Shown here piece after piece: positions 16,337-25,011 of a DNA stretch of 42,475 nucleotides. Both the position numbers and the translations under genes were made by a program. Below the pieces are notes generated by a model. The model searched no databases. It was not told where the DNA came from and was given only the letters and a program-made list of their open reading frames with translations. Every line of letters begins with the position of its first letter. Positions within the stretch are counted from its first letter, which is position 1. The stretch comes from Mycolicibacter sinensis (lineage in GTDB: Bacteria > Actinomycetota > Actinomycetes > Mycobacteriales > Mycobacteriaceae), in the NCBI RefSeq assembly GCF_001667945.1, contig NZ_LZJK01000096.1, positions 1 to 42,475 on the forward strand. The letters run 5' to 3'.

Positions 16337-16466
16337 GCCCTCGAAACGCCGGGATTACATGTCCGACCTCGATGTCGCCAAGGCAGCCGCCCGAGCCGCT
16401 GTGGCCGCCAGCAAGGTCACCGGCCGGCCAGTCGACCCCAGGGTCAAGGAACTCGCGGAGTCCTGA
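16314..16466 (+). CDS. 50-aa hypothetical protein
   Basis: The ATG at 16314 has a near-perfect ribosome binding site (AAGGAGGA, 16301-16308) and encodes a 50-aa charged protein with an alanine- and lysine-rich helix (DLDVAKAAARAAVAASKVTG). It overlaps the end of the 16028 gene in another frame. The strong binding site inside the upstream gene argues that it is real. The function is unknown. Confidence 0.6.
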   Translation: MAAEDRPEPSKRRDYMSDLDVAKAAARAAVAASKVTGRPVDPRVKELAES

Positions 16467-16473
16467 GCGCCGT

Positions 16474-16839
16474 TCAGTCGTGTGCGATCAGTTCGGCAGC
16501 ATGGCTTTGCTCGCTGGGCCGGACCTGGCCGGCAGCGGCAGATTTCAGCCGCCAATTCGTCACCAGCCCGTCGGGACCGGTCAGTTCTCCGGCAGCGAGC
16601 GCCTCGTCGATGAGGCGCCGGACGCGCGATTCGTCGGCGGCTTCGGCGGCGAACAGGACCCGCAATACCAGGTCGTCGCCGACGACTTGGTTGGCGACGT
16701 GGTGCGGCGCAAGCGGGCAGGGCGGCAGGTGATCCCAGCTCCCGCACAGTGCTTGGGCGATGGCACCGCCGGGAGCGTCGGGGCTACCACCGGGGTGCAG
16801 CACGACGACCGCGTCATGCGCGTAGGCGCAGCGAGCCAT
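16474..16839 (-). CDS. Conserved hypothetical protein with HLPPCPLAPHHV motif
   Basis: A 121-aa protein. The segment WDHLPPCPLAPHHVANQ (about residues 35-51), with a Cys and clustered His, resembles a motif I recall from uncharacterised actinobacterial proteins; metal binding is possible. It is followed by a VLRVLFAAEAADESRVRRLI segment and a C-terminal helix. No signal peptide or membrane segment is present. It ends 7 bp from the convergent 50-aa gene, and the F420-type oxidoreductase gene lies 11 bp upstream on the same strand, so they may form one transcript. Confidence 0.6.
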   Translation of the reverse strand: MARCAYAHDAVVVLHPGGSPDAPGGAIAQALCGSWDHLPPCPLAPHHVANQVVGDDLVLRVLFAAEAADESRVRRLIDEALAAGELTGPDGLVTNWRLKSAAAGQVRPSEQSHAAELIAHD

Positions 16840-16850
16840 GGGTCGAAATG

Positions 16851-17279
16851 CTACGTGGTTCTGGTCAGCTCGATGACGGGGATGACCCGATCGGTGCGCT
16901 CCCGGTAGGTGGCGAAACCCGGGTAGCGTTCGGCCTGGATGTCGTAGAGCCGGTCGTGTTCTGCGCCGGTGATCTCGGTGGCGGTGACGGGAAAGGTCTC
17001 GGTGCCGATCTCGGCCGTGGCCGACGGGTTCGCCCGCAGGTTGTGATACCAGCTGGGATGGCGGTCCTTGCCTTCGTTGGAGGCGAACACGATGATCCGC
17101 TCCCCCTCGGGCAGATACATCATCGGGCTGGTGCGCGGCTGCCCGGATTTGGCGCCGGTGGTGGTCAGCAGCAGGACCGGCGCACCCTCGAACGCGCCGC
17201 CCAGTTTCCCGCCGTTGCTGCGGAACTCCGCGATGTTGCGGGCATTGAATTCCAGGGTCCGCTTCGCGTCCACGGCCAC
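16851..17279 (-). CDS. Deazaflavin (F420)-dependent nitroreductase family protein
   Basis: A 142-aa split-barrel protein of the DDN/FDOR type, frequent in mycobacteria and using coenzyme F420. Marks are the FNARNIAEFRSNGGKLGGAF N-terminus, VLLLTTTGAKSGQPRTSPM, the FASNEGKDRHPSWYHNL block that contacts the cofactor, and ERYPGFATYRERTDR near the C-terminus. The GTG at 17279 was chosen because it is preceded by AAGGGG over the stop of the upstream ABM-domain gene. Longer in-frame starts run back into that gene. The substrate is unknown. Confidence 0.85.
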   Translation of the reverse strand: MAVDAKRTLEFNARNIAEFRSNGGKLGGAFEGAPVLLLTTTGAKSGQPRTSPMMYLPEGERIIVFASNEGKDRHPSWYHNLRANPSATAEIGTETFPVTATEITGAEHDRLYDIQAERYPGFATYRERTDRVIPVIELTRTT

Positions 17280-17287
17280 ATCACCCC

Positions 17288-17578
17288 TTACTCGATTTCG
17301 ACGAAGTGCTCGATCACCGGCGGGGACTCGTAGAACTCGTGCAGCAGCGCCCGCCACTGCGCAAACTCCGGCGACTTACGAAAACCCTCGGTGTGCGCCT
17401 CGACAGTCTCCCACTGCACCAGCAGCAGATAAAGGTTCGGCGACTCGATCGAACGGGACATCGAGATCCCGAGGAAGCCCGGCTGCGCGGCGATCAACGG
17501 CCGCGCTTTGGCGAACGCCGCTTCGAACTCGGCCTCGGCGCCGGGGCGGATGGGCAGCACTCCATGCTCGACAATCAC
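17288..17578 (-). CDS. Antibiotic biosynthesis monooxygenase (ABM) domain protein
   Basis: A 96-aa ferredoxin-like dimeric barrel protein: VEHGVLPIRPGAEAEFEAAF, AQPGFLGISMSRSIESPNLY, LLVQWETVEAHTEGFRKS. This is the ABM fold found in small cofactor-free monooxygenases and heme-degrading enzymes such as MhuD. The residues that would assign a specific activity are not clear, so only the fold is called. It starts at GTG 17578 and ends 8 bp before the F420-type gene, so the two are likely co-transcribed. Confidence 0.8.
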   Translation of the reverse strand: MIVEHGVLPIRPGAEAEFEAAFAKARPLIAAQPGFLGISMSRSIESPNLYLLLVQWETVEAHTEGFRKSPEFAQWRALLHEFYESPPVIEHFVEIE

Positions 17579-17638
17579 GGCTGCCAGTGTGCCGGACGTC
17601 CTGTGTCGAGCATTACCCCCCTCCGCACTTGTCTGTGA

Positions 17639-17688
17639 CCGAGTTGCACAGATACGTTTTCTGCAACCGGCAGACACAGATAACTCGG
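17639..17688. promoter_or_regulatory. Nested inverted repeats upstream of the 17702 gene
   Basis: ccgagtt (17639-17645) and aactcgg (17682-17688) are exact inverted repeats. They enclose a second pair, gttgca (17643-17648) and tgcaac (17662-17667). The region lies between divergent genes and ends next to the GGGAGG binding site of the 17702 gene. It could be an operator or a leader hairpin. Confidence 0.35.
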
Positions 17689-17701
17689 GAGGCGCGGCGA
17701 G

Positions 17702-18151
17702 ATGGGTGCGATCGCAGCGGCAGTCGTCTTCGCCTGGCTGGGCATGGTGCTCGCGATCTCGTTTCTGGAGGCGCCGCTGAAATTCCGGGCGCCGGGAATC
17801 ACCGTGCACCTGGGGCTGGGCATCGGCCGGCTGGTGTTCCGGGCGCTCAACGCGGTCGAGATCGTGCTGGCGGCCGTCGTGGTGCTCACGGTCGCCGTCG
17901 ATCCGCCGGGCCGGCTCGCGCTGGCGGCGGTCGGTGTGGCGGTGACCGTGCTGGCGGTTCAGTCGCTGCTCGTCCGGCCCCGGCTGCGCCGCCGATCCGA
18001 CGCGGTGCTGGCCGCCGCCGAGGCCACAACGCCTGGCGGGATGCTCGACCGCTCGCACGCCCACTACGCCTACGCCGGCCTGGAAGTGGTCAAGGTCGCC
18101 GCGCTGCTCACCGGCGGCGCGGCCCTGCAAGTCTGGTCAATCGCCGGTTAG
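17702..18151 (+). CDS. Four-helix membrane protein of unknown function
   Basis: A 149-aa protein with four predicted membrane segments (about residues 3-22, 50-66, 70-90 and 124-143). It has a conserved-looking [20 protein letters not shown] between the first two and [19 protein letters not shown] before the last. This resembles small DUF4149-like or uncharacterised integral membrane proteins, but I cannot name the family with confidence. It has a good ribosome binding site (GGGAGG, near 17686-17691). Its 3' end overlaps the 3' end of cobK on the opposite strand by 15 bp. Confidence 0.75.
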   Translation: MGAIAAAVVFAWLGMVLAISFLEAPLKFRAPGITVHLGLGIGRLVFRALNAVEIVLAAVVVLTVAVDPPGRLALAAVGVAVTVLAVQSLLVRPRLRRRSDAVLAAAEATTPGGMLDRSHAHYAYAGLEVVKVAALLTGGAALQVWSIAG

Positions 18152-18871
18152 CACCCAGGCCAGCGCCTGCTCGACGTCGTACACGCATCGCACGCCGGCC
18201 GGCCGGTCCGGACGGCGCACAATGACCACCGGCAGCCCGAGTTCGTCGGCGGCCAGCATCTTCGGCCAGGTGTACTCGCCGCCGGAATCCTTCGTCACCA
18301 CCACGTCGGCGCGGTGCTCGCGCAGCAGCGCCAGCTCGCCGGGCAGCGCATACGGCCCCCGGTCGGTGACCACCGTCCAGGTGGGCGGCACCGTGATCGA
18401 CGGCGGGTCCACGACCCGCGCCAACACCGCCGCCTGTGCCAGCGCCACCAGGTAGGACGCCAGCTGCTGGCGCCCGATGGTGAGCACCGGCCGCCGGCCC
18501 AGCCGGGCCGCGCGGGCGGCGGCCTGCTCGTGCGAGTCGACCCACTGCCAGGACGGTCTGGCCCGCTCCCCCCAGCCGGGCCGCTCCAGCCGCAGCAGTG
18601 GCCGGCCGGCAGCCGAACAGGCGGCGGCCGCGTTGCGTGACATGGTGGTCGCGAACGGATGGGTGGCGTCGACGACGGCGTCGTAGTCGGCCAATGCCGC
18701 ACGCAGGCCGTCGATCCCACCAAAACCACCGACCCGCACCGCCCCGGCCGGCAGCCGCGGATTGGCCACCCGGCCGGCCAGCGACGTCGTCACGTCGACC
18801 CCGGCGGCAACCAGTCGGTCGGCCAACGCACGGGCTTCGGCGGTGCCCCCGAGCAGCAGCACGTGCGTCAC
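18137..18871 (-). CDS. cobK: Precorrin-6A reductase CobK
   Basis: CobK reduces precorrin-6A to precorrin-6B with NADPH. The protein is 244 aa, the length I recall for the M. tuberculosis orthologue. It has the N-terminal nucleotide-binding [39 protein letters not shown], a [14 protein letters not shown] segment, and [20 protein letters not shown] with [11 protein letters not shown] at the end. The GTG at 18871 overlaps the cobQ stop (GTGA). It is the last gene of the cobN-cobF-cobQ-cobK operon. Confidence 0.97.
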   Translation of the reverse strand: MTHVLLLGGTAEARALADRLVAAGVDVTTSLAGRVANPRLPAGAVRVGGFGGIDGLRAALADYDAVVDATHPFATTMSRNAAAACSAAGRPLLRLERPGWGERARPSWQWVDSHEQAAARAARLGRRPVLTIGRQQLASYLVALAQAAVLARVVDPPSITVPPTWTVVTDRGPYALPGELALLREHRADVVVTKDSGGEYTWPKMLAADELGLPVVIVRRPDRPAGVRCVYDVEQALAWVLTGD

Positions 18872-20319
18872 GGTGCCCCCGGCGGCAGAAACGGCAGTCC
18901 CGGCGGCGGGCCGCCGAGCGCCAACTTCAGCACGGCGTCGACGTCCAGGTGCTCTTCGATCAGATCGGCCAGCAGGTCGAGTCGGTATTCGCGAGCGGCG
19001 GGAAACGACGCCCCCGATGGCGCCAGGCCGAGCGTTTCGGCCAGGAACGCTGCGCGCGGCGCGTCGGCTTCGAAGCTCCCGTGTCGCATGGTGCCGAACA
19101 CCTGGCCGCTGCGGGCGCCGCCGGGAAACTCCTCGGCACCGTCACCGCGGGTGATCCGGCCGTGGTGGATCTCGTATCCGCCGCCGGAGACCCGCAGCAC
19201 TTTATCTGCGCCGAAACAGGTTTCGACATCCAGCAGGCCCAGACCGGCCACTTCGCCCGGCGGTCCCTCCACGCCGTCGGGGTCGCTGATCGTCCGGCCC
19301 AGCATCTGGAAGCCCCCGCAGATCCCCAGCACCGGCTTGCCCGCGGCGGTGTGCGCGGCGATCGCACCATCCAGTCCGCGCGAGCGCAGCCAGGCCAGAT
19401 CGGACATGGTGGCGCGGGTTCCCGGCAGCACCACCAGATCGGCATCGGACACCCCCCGCGGGTCGGAGGCGAACACCACGTCCAGGTCGGGTTCCAAGCC
19501 GAGAGCGTCCAGGTCGGTGAAATTGCTGATCCGCGGCAGCCGGATCACCGCCACCCGCCGCGCGCCGGTGCGCGTCGAGCGCCGGCCCTCCAGGTCAAGT
19601 GCGTCCTCGGAGTCCAGCCACAACCCGGGGTGCCACGGCAGGGTGCCGAAAACCCTTCGGCCGGTGAGCTGTTCCAGGTCGGCCAGGCCCGGTTCGAGCA
19701 ACCGCTGCTGCCCGCGGAACTTGTTCACGATGAATCCCGCCACCAGGGCCTGGTCTTCGGCCGAGAGCAGCGCGACGGTGCCGAAGAACGCGGCGAACAC
19801 CCCGCCCCGGTCCACATCGCCGACGACCAGCACCGGCAGGCCGGCGTGTCGCGCCAAGCCCATGTTGACGTAATCGCCGGTGCGCAGATTGATTTCGGTC
19901 GGGCTGCCGGCGCCCTCGGCGAGCACCACCTCGTAGCGCCCGGCAAGATCGTCGTAGGCGCCGTGCGCGGCCGCAGCCAATTCGGCTCGACCGTGCATCC
20001 AGTTCGACGACGACAGCTCACCCCAGGGCCGGCCCATCAGCACCACATGGCTGCGCTGGTCACTGCCGGGTTTGAGCAATACCGGGTTCATTGCCGGCTC
20101 GGGAACGGCTCGGGCGGCCAGCGACTGAATCCATTGCGCCCGGCCGATTTCGGCGCCGACACCATCCGCGCCGACAACCACCATCGAGTTGTTCGACATG
20201 TTCTGCGCCTTGTACGGCGCCACCCGCACTCCGCGGCGGGCCAACGCCCGACACAGCCCGGTGGTGACCACGGTCTTGCCGGCGTCGCTGGTGGTTCCGG
20301 CGATCAGCAGACCGGCCAT
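18868..20319 (-). CDS. cobQ: Cobyric acid synthase CobQ
   Basis: CobQ amidates the b, d, e and g carboxylates of adenosylcobyrinic a,c-diamide using glutamine and ATP. The 483-aa protein starts with the P-loop [48 protein letters not shown] and [15 protein letters not shown] follow. The C-terminal glutamine amidotransferase domain has [25 protein letters not shown] with the nucleophile Cys near residue 334, and GYEIHHGRI. The start overlaps the cobF stop. In M. tuberculosis cobQ lies next to PPE2 under a B12 riboswitch; here it is in the cobN operon. Confidence 0.97.
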   Translation of the reverse strand: MAGLLIAGTTSDAGKTVVTTGLCRALARRGVRVAPYKAQNMSNNSMVVVGADGVGAEIGRAQWIQSLAARAVPEPAMNPVLLKPGSDQRSHVVLMGRPWGELSSSNWMHGRAELAAAAHGAYDDLAGRYEVVLAEGAGSPTEINLRTGDYVNMGLARHAGLPVLVVGDVDRGGVFAAFFGTVALLSAEDQALVAGFIVNKFRGQQRLLEPGLADLEQLTGRRVFGTLPWHPGLWLDSEDALDLEGRRSTRTGARRVAVIRLPRISNFTDLDALGLEPDLDVVFASDPRGVSDADLVVLPGTRATMSDLAWLRSRGLDGAIAAHTAAGKPVLGICGGFQMLGRTISDPDGVEGPPGEVAGLGLLDVETCFGADKVLRVSGGGYEIHHGRITRGDGAEEFPGGARSGQVFGTMRHGSFEADAPRAAFLAETLGLAPSGASFPAAREYRLDLLADLIEEHLDVDAVLKLALGGPPPGLPFLPPGAP

Positions 20320-21056
20320 CAGGTCCGCCGCACCAGGAACACGTCCATCACCCAGCCCGCCTCAGCCTTCGCGGCGTGGCGGGCAGCCGCGATCTTGTCG
20401 ACGACGTCAGAAACCCGGCCGCTGACCAGCCGCTCCCCTGCCGCACCGAGGTTGGCGCCCCACCAGATCGTCCAATCGGCCACCGCGGAAAGGTCCAGCC
20501 CGTCCGGGTTGAGCATCGCGACGATGTTGTCCTGTCCAGCGGTGACGGCCTCGGAAAGCCGCCGACCGGTGGTGATGTGCACCGGCCGGCCCACCTCATG
20601 CAGCACGATCCGATGCCGGGCGGCCAGCAGCTGCGGAGCGCTGATCCCGGGCATTACGTCGTAATCTAGCTGCACTCCAAGGGCTTTCACCCGCTCGACG
20701 ATGCGGATCGTCGAATCGTACAACGCCGGGTCACCCCAGACCAGGAACGCGGCGGTGCCGCCCCGCGCCCGCAAGACGTCCGCATAGCGCGCGGCCCGGG
20801 CGGCATGCCAGTCGGCCACCGCCCGGGTGTAGCCGGTCCCGGTCAGCTCCGGCGAGCGGTCGCGGGCCGGATCGGCCACGGTAACGATCGGCACCGACCC
20901 GGCATAGGCGTCGACGACAGCCCGCCGCAGCGCCAGTAGCCCGTCGGCGTCGCTCTTCTCGGCTGCCAGCACATAGTCGACCGTCTGCAGTGCGTCGGCC
21001 ACCTCGGGCGTGACGTGCTGCGGGCCCATCCCGATCCCGAGAATCCAGACTTTCAC
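20319..21056 (-). CDS. cobF: Precorrin-6A synthase (deacetylating) CobF
   Basis: CobF methylates precorrin-5 at C-1 and removes the acetyl group to give precorrin-6A. The 245-aa class III methylase has VWILGIGMGPQHVTPEVADAL, VLAAEKSDADGL, FLVWGDPALYDSTIRIVE and VMPGISAPQLLAARHRI. The C-terminal WTIWWGANLGAAGERLVSG is specific to CobF. The GTG at 21056 overlaps the cobN stop. cobF is known to be deleted in the M. tuberculosis complex, so its presence places this genome outside that group. Confidence 0.96.
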   Translation of the reverse strand: MKVWILGIGMGPQHVTPEVADALQTVDYVLAAEKSDADGLLALRRAVVDAYAGSVPIVTVADPARDRSPELTGTGYTRAVADWHAARAARYADVLRARGGTAAFLVWGDPALYDSTIRIVERVKALGVQLDYDVMPGISAPQLLAARHRIVLHEVGRPVHITTGRRLSEAVTAGQDNIVAMLNPDGLDLSAVADWTIWWGANLGAAGERLVSGRVSDVVDKIAAARHAAKAEAGWVMDVFLVRRT

Positions 21057-24000
21057 CGATCCTCCAGGTCTCCTTCGACCTCCAGGTAGGCCTGTTGCAA
21101 TGCTGCCATGGTCTCAGGATCCGGGTCCGCCCACAGCCCTCGGTCGGCGGCCTCGGTCAACCGCTCCACGATGCCCTGCAGCGCCCACGGATTGGACTTG
21201 TCGAGGAACTCGCGGGTGACCGGGTCCAGCACGTATTCGGCGGCGAGCTTCTCATACATCCAGTCGTGCACCACCCCGGCGGTGGCGTCGAAACCGAACA
21301 GGTAGTCGACGGTGGCGGCCAGTTCGAAGGCGCCCTTGTAGCCGTGCCGGCGCATGGCGGAGATCCAGCGCGGGTTGACCACCCGGGCCCGAAACACCCG
21401 GGCGGTCTCCTCGGCCAGGGTGCGGGTGCGCACGGCATCCGTCGATGTCGAGTCGCCCACATAGGCTTTCGGGTCGGACCCGGACAGCGCCCGCACCGTC
21501 GCGATCATGCCGCCGTGGTAGACGAAGTAATCATCGGAGTCGGCGATGTCATGCTCGCGGGTATCGATGTTCTTGGCGGCCACCTTGATCCGGCGATAGT
21601 TGGTGCGCATGTCATCGGCTGCGGCACAGCCGTCGAGTCCGCGGCCGTAGGCGAACCCGCCCCAGGTGGTGTAGACCTCGGCCAGATCCTTGTCGTCGCG
21701 CCAGGTTCCGGACTCGATCACCTGCAGGATGCCGGCCCCGTAAGAGCCGGGCGCCGACCCGAATACCCGGGTGGTGGCCCGGCGCAGGTCGCCGTGGGCG
21801 GCCAGGTCGGCGCGGGCGTGGGCGGCCACGAAGTTCTGCTCGTCCGGCTCGTCGAGGGTCGCGACCATCTGCACGGCGTCGTCGAGCATCGTCACCACGT
21901 GCGGGAAAGCGTCCCGGAAGAACCCCGAGATCCGCACCGTCACATCGATTCTGGGCCGCCCGAGCTCCTCAAGCGAGATGATCTCCAGCCGCGACACCCG
22001 CCGGGAGGCCTCATCCCAGTCGGGCCGCACCCCGAGCAGGGCCAGCACCTCGGCGACGTCGTCGCCGGAGGTGCGCATCGCCGAGGTGCCCCACACCGAC
22101 AGCCCCACCGACTCCGGATAGCGTCCGGTGTCGTCGAGGTAGCGTCGCACCAGCGAGTCGGCCATCGCCTGCCCGGTCTGCCACGCCAGCCGCGACGGCA
22201 CCGCCCGCGGGTCGACGGTGTAGAAGTTGCGTCCGGTGGGCAGCACGTTGACCAGGCCGCGCAGCGGCGACCCCGACGGCCCGGGCCGCACGAACCCCCC
22301 GGCCAGTGCGTGCAGCACCGAGTCCAGCTCGGCCGCCGTGCCGGCGAGCCGCGGAACCACTTCGGTGGCGGCGAATCTCAGCACCCGGCACACCTCGGGG
22401 TCGGGGTGCAGCGAATCGGCGGCCCCGACCTCCCAGCCGGCGGCCTCCATGGCTTGCACCAGCGACCGGGCGCGCTCCTCGATCTCGTCGACGGCGGCCC
22501 CCGGGGCATCTTCTTTGAGTCCCAAAGCGGCCCGCAGGCCGGGCACCGCGTGGTCCACCCCGCCCCAGACCTGCGGGGCCCGCAGGATCGCCAGCACCAG
22601 GTTCACCCGCTCGAGACCGGTCGGGGCGCCGCCCAGCACGTGCAGGCCGTCGCGGATCTGGGCGTCTTTGATCTCGCAGAGCCAGCCGTCGACGTGCAGC
22701 AGGAAGTCGTCGAATTCCTCATCCTCGGGCCGCTCGTCGAGCCCCAGGTCGCGGTGCATCTCCGCGGCGCGCATCAGGTTCCAGATCTCGCCGCGGATCG
22801 CCGGCAGTTTGCCGGGATCCATGGTGGCGATGTTGCCGTACTCGTCGAGCAGTTGCTCGAGCCGCGCGATGTCGCCGTAGGACTCCGCACGCGCCATCGG
22901 CGGGATCAGGTGGTCGACGATGGTGGCGTGCGCCCGGCGTTTGGCCTGAGCGCCCTCGCCGGGGTCGTTGACCAGGAACGGGTAGATCAACGGCAGGTCG
23001 GCGATCATCGCGTCGGTGGCGCAGGCGGAAGACAACGCCGCGGTCTTGCCGGGCAGCCACTCCATCGAGCCGTGCTTGCCCAGGTGGATCACCGCGTGCG
23101 CACCGAATCCATGTGCCAGCCAACGATAGGCGGCCAGGTAGTGGTGACTCGGAGGCAGCTCCGGGTCATGGTAGATCGCCACCGGGTTCTCCCCGAACCC
23201 GCGCGGCGGCTGGATCATCAGCACGATGTTGCCGGATCGCAGGGCGGCCAGCACGATCTCACCGGCGGCGTTGACGAACAGCTTGCCGGGTGCGGGGCCC
23301 CAGGCCGTCGTCATCGCGTCGCGCAGCGCGTCGGGCAAGTCGGCGGTCCAGGACGCGTACTGATCAGCGGTCACCCGCACCTGCGCCTCGGTCAGCTGCG
23401 CCGCAGAAAGCCAGTCCTCGTCCTGGCCGCCGGCCGCGATCAGGGTGTGGATCAGCCGATCCCCGGCCTCGGCTTCGTCCTCGATGTCGAGCACCCCGAA
23501 GCCGTCGCCGACGTCGTAGCCCGCGGCGGCCAGCCGGCGCAGCAGCCGCACCGCCGACGCCGGAGTGTCCAGGCCGACCGCATTGCCGACCCGGGAGTGC
23601 TTGGTGGGATAGGCCGAGAGCACCAGCGCCAGCTTCTTGTCACGGTTCGGGATGTGGCGCAGCACAGCATGCTTCACCACCACACCGGCAACCCGTGCAC
23701 ACCGCTCGGCATCGGCGGCGTAGTGCGGCAGCCCGTCGTCGTCGATCTCCTTGAAGGAGAACGGCACCGTGATGATCCGGCCGTCGAACTCCGGGATCGC
23801 GATCTGGGTGGCCGAATCCAGCGGGGTGACGCCGTCGTCGTTGGCCTGCCAGTCCGCCCGCGACGACGCCAGGCACAGGCCCTGGAACACCGGAATGTCC
23901 AGCGCGGCAACGCGTTCGATGTCCCACGCGCCGTCGTCGTCGCCGGCGCTGACGGTCGCGGTGGCGTTCATCGCCCCGCCAGCGGCCAGCATGCAGACCA

Positions 24001-24625
24001 CCACCGCATCCAGCGTGCCCAACGCCGTGTAGAGCTCGTCGGGGGCGTTGCGCAGCGAGGCGGCGAAGATCGGTATCCCGACCGCTCGGCCGGTGGCATC
24101 GATGGCGTCGGCCAGGGCGTGCGCGAAACCGGCGTTGCCGCTGACCTCATGGGCGCGGTAGTACAGCACCCCGATCCGCACCCGGTCGGGTGCGCTGACC
24201 GGCTCCCGCTCCGCGTACCCCCATTCCGGGATCACCGCCGGCTCGTCGAAACCCTCACCGGTCAAAAGCACGGTGTCGCACAGGAACGCATGCAGCTGGG
24301 CCAGGTTGCCCGGCCCGCCCTCGGCGAGATAGGCGTGCGCCTGGGCGGCCAACCCGATCGGGACCGTCGAGCACTCCATCAACTCGGCGTTGGGTGACCG
24401 CTCCCCACCGAGCACCACCAGCGGCAGGCCGGTCGCCCGCAGCAGCTTCAGTTCGTCGGCGATCTCCGCCGAGGACCCCAGGATCCGCAGCACCACGACG
24501 TCGACTCCGTCGACCAGCGGTTCGATGTCGTGACGTGCCGGGTTGCCGAGCCGGTAGGCCGCCCCACTGGCACGTGCCGACAACAGGTCGGTATCCGAGG
24601 TGGACAGAAGCGCAATGCGCCGCAT
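21053..24625 (-). CDS. cobN: Cobaltochelatase subunit CobN
   Basis: CobN is the large subunit that binds hydrogenobyrinic acid a,c-diamide and cobalt. The 1190-aa length fits actinobacterial CobN. Visible CobN/BchH features include VLVLRILGSSAEIADELK-type N-terminal segments, LFVNAAGEIVLAALRSGNI, AVIHLGKHGSMEWLPGK, FLVNDPGEGAQAKRRAHATI and GTSAMRTSGDDVAEVLALLG. NPRWISAMRRHGYKGAFELA and YEKLAAEYVLDP near the C-terminus are also typical. No ATPase is encoded alongside it; the ChlID-like protein at 10146 is the likely partner. The ATG at 24625 follows AGGAGG and a hairpin at the end of riboswitch R2. It is the first gene of the cobN-cobF-cobQ-cobK operon. Confidence 0.98.
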   Translation of the reverse strand: MRRIALLSTSDTDLLSARASGAAYRLGNPARHDIEPLVDGVDVVVLRILGSSAEIADELKLLRATGLPLVVLGGERSPNAELMECSTVPIGLAAQAHAYLAEGGPGNLAQLHAFLCDTVLLTGEGFDEPAVIPEWGYAEREPVSAPDRVRIGVLYYRAHEVSGNAGFAHALADAIDATGRAVGIPIFAASLRNAPDELYTALGTLDAVVVCMLAAGGAMNATATVSAGDDDGAWDIERVAALDIPVFQGLCLASSRADWQANDDGVTPLDSATQIAIPEFDGRIITVPFSFKEIDDDGLPHYAADAERCARVAGVVVKHAVLRHIPNRDKKLALVLSAYPTKHSRVGNAVGLDTPASAVRLLRRLAAAGYDVGDGFGVLDIEDEAEAGDRLIHTLIAAGGQDEDWLSAAQLTEAQVRVTADQYASWTADLPDALRDAMTTAWGPAPGKLFVNAAGEIVLAALRSGNIVLMIQPPRGFGENPVAIYHDPELPPSHHYLAAYRWLAHGFGAHAVIHLGKHGSMEWLPGKTAALSSACATDAMIADLPLIYPFLVNDPGEGAQAKRRAHATIVDHLIPPMARAESYGDIARLEQLLDEYGNIATMDPGKLPAIRGEIWNLMRAAEMHRDLGLDERPEDEEFDDFLLHVDGWLCEIKDAQIRDGLHVLGGAPTGLERVNLVLAILRAPQVWGGVDHAVPGLRAALGLKEDAPGAAVDEIEERARSLVQAMEAAGWEVGAADSLHPDPEVCRVLRFAATEVVPRLAGTAAELDSVLHALAGGFVRPGPSGSPLRGLVNVLPTGRNFYTVDPRAVPSRLAWQTGQAMADSLVRRYLDDTGRYPESVGLSVWGTSAMRTSGDDVAEVLALLGVRPDWDEASRRVSRLEIISLEELGRPRIDVTVRISGFFRDAFPHVVTMLDDAVQMVATLDEPDEQNFVAAHARADLAAHGDLRRATTRVFGSAPGSYGAGILQVIESGTWRDDKDLAEVYTTWGGFAYGRGLDGCAAADDMRTNYRRIKVAAKNIDTREHDIADSDDYFVYHGGMIATVRALSGSDPKAYVGDSTSTDAVRTRTLAEETARVFRARVVNPRWISAMRRHGYKGAFELAATVDYLFGFDATAGVVHDWMYEKLAAEYVLDPVTREFLDKSNPWALQGIVERLTEAADRGLWADPDPETMAALQQAYLEVEGDLEDR

Positions 24626-24639
24626 AAGGCAGGCCTCCT

Positions 24640-24657
24640 GAGGGGTTCGCGCCCCTC
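24640..24657 (-). promoter_or_regulatory. Hairpin next to the cobN ribosome binding site
   Basis: gaggggttcgcgcccctc is a 6-bp perfect stem with a 6-nt loop. It ends one base from AGGAGG (24634-24639, minus strand), 8 nt before the cobN ATG. It is well placed to be the riboswitch expression platform controlling translation. Confidence 0.6.
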
Positions 24658-24782
24658 GTCGTCGGAAGTCCCGCGGCCAGTATCTGGCTCGAGGAGCTGT
24701 GCCTGTCAGCGCCCCTCACAGTGGCGGAACCGCCCCGGATTCGCACCGGGTTCCTGACGCCACGAGACGGCCGCCAGCCTAA
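24658..24782 (-). promoter_or_regulatory. Cobalamin riboswitch (R2) upstream of cobN
   Basis: Read on the minus strand, the leader has AGGAACCCGGTGCGAATCCG, GGCGGTTCCGCCACTGTGA and a B12-box-like GAGCCAGATACTGGCC. These match the adenosylcobalamin riboswitch core (GGAA, GGTGNGAATCC, CCGCCACTGT, AGCCAG). It lies directly upstream of cobN and back to back with riboswitch R3 on the other strand. The hairpin and AGGAGG at 24634-24657 follow it. Confidence 0.93.
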
Positions 24783-24804
24783 CGCAGCGCGGCGTGCAAG
24801 AATG

Positions 24805-24975
24805 TCGCCGGTAAGGCGATGACGAAATGAGGAAGCCGGTGGGAATCCGGCGCGGTCCCGCCACTGTCATCGGGGAGTGACCCTCATCAGCCACGGCCCG
24901 CCGCTTGTGGGGCTGGAAGGCGAGGCGAACAGTGATCCGAGAGCCAGGAGACTCACGTCCTCGCGTCCTGCGAAC
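24805..24975 (+). promoter_or_regulatory. Cobalamin riboswitch (R3) upstream of the btuF-like operon
   Basis: The leader contains GAGGAAGCCGGTGGGAATCC, GGCGCGGTCCCGCCACTGTC and a B12 box GAGAGCCAGGAGACTCAC at 24938-24955. It is a textbook adenosylcobalamin riboswitch, with an optional long stem between the core and the box. The small hairpin tcgc-gtcct-gcga at 24961-24973 is in the L13 position, whose loop kisses L5 in known structures. A cgggg/ccccg hairpin (24976-24992) and a GAGGAAG purine run follow, before the lipoprotein gene. Confidence 0.95.
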
Positions 24976-25011
24976 CGGGGCGGTGTACCCCGAGGAAGCT
25001 GATGCACGCCC

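Noticed and set aside
21095..24397. A 1100-codon open frame on the plus strand opposite cobN
   Set aside because: High-GC coding DNA often leaves the antisense frame open. The translation is rich in Arg, Gly, His and Gln and has no domain, while cobN on the other strand matches its family end to end.
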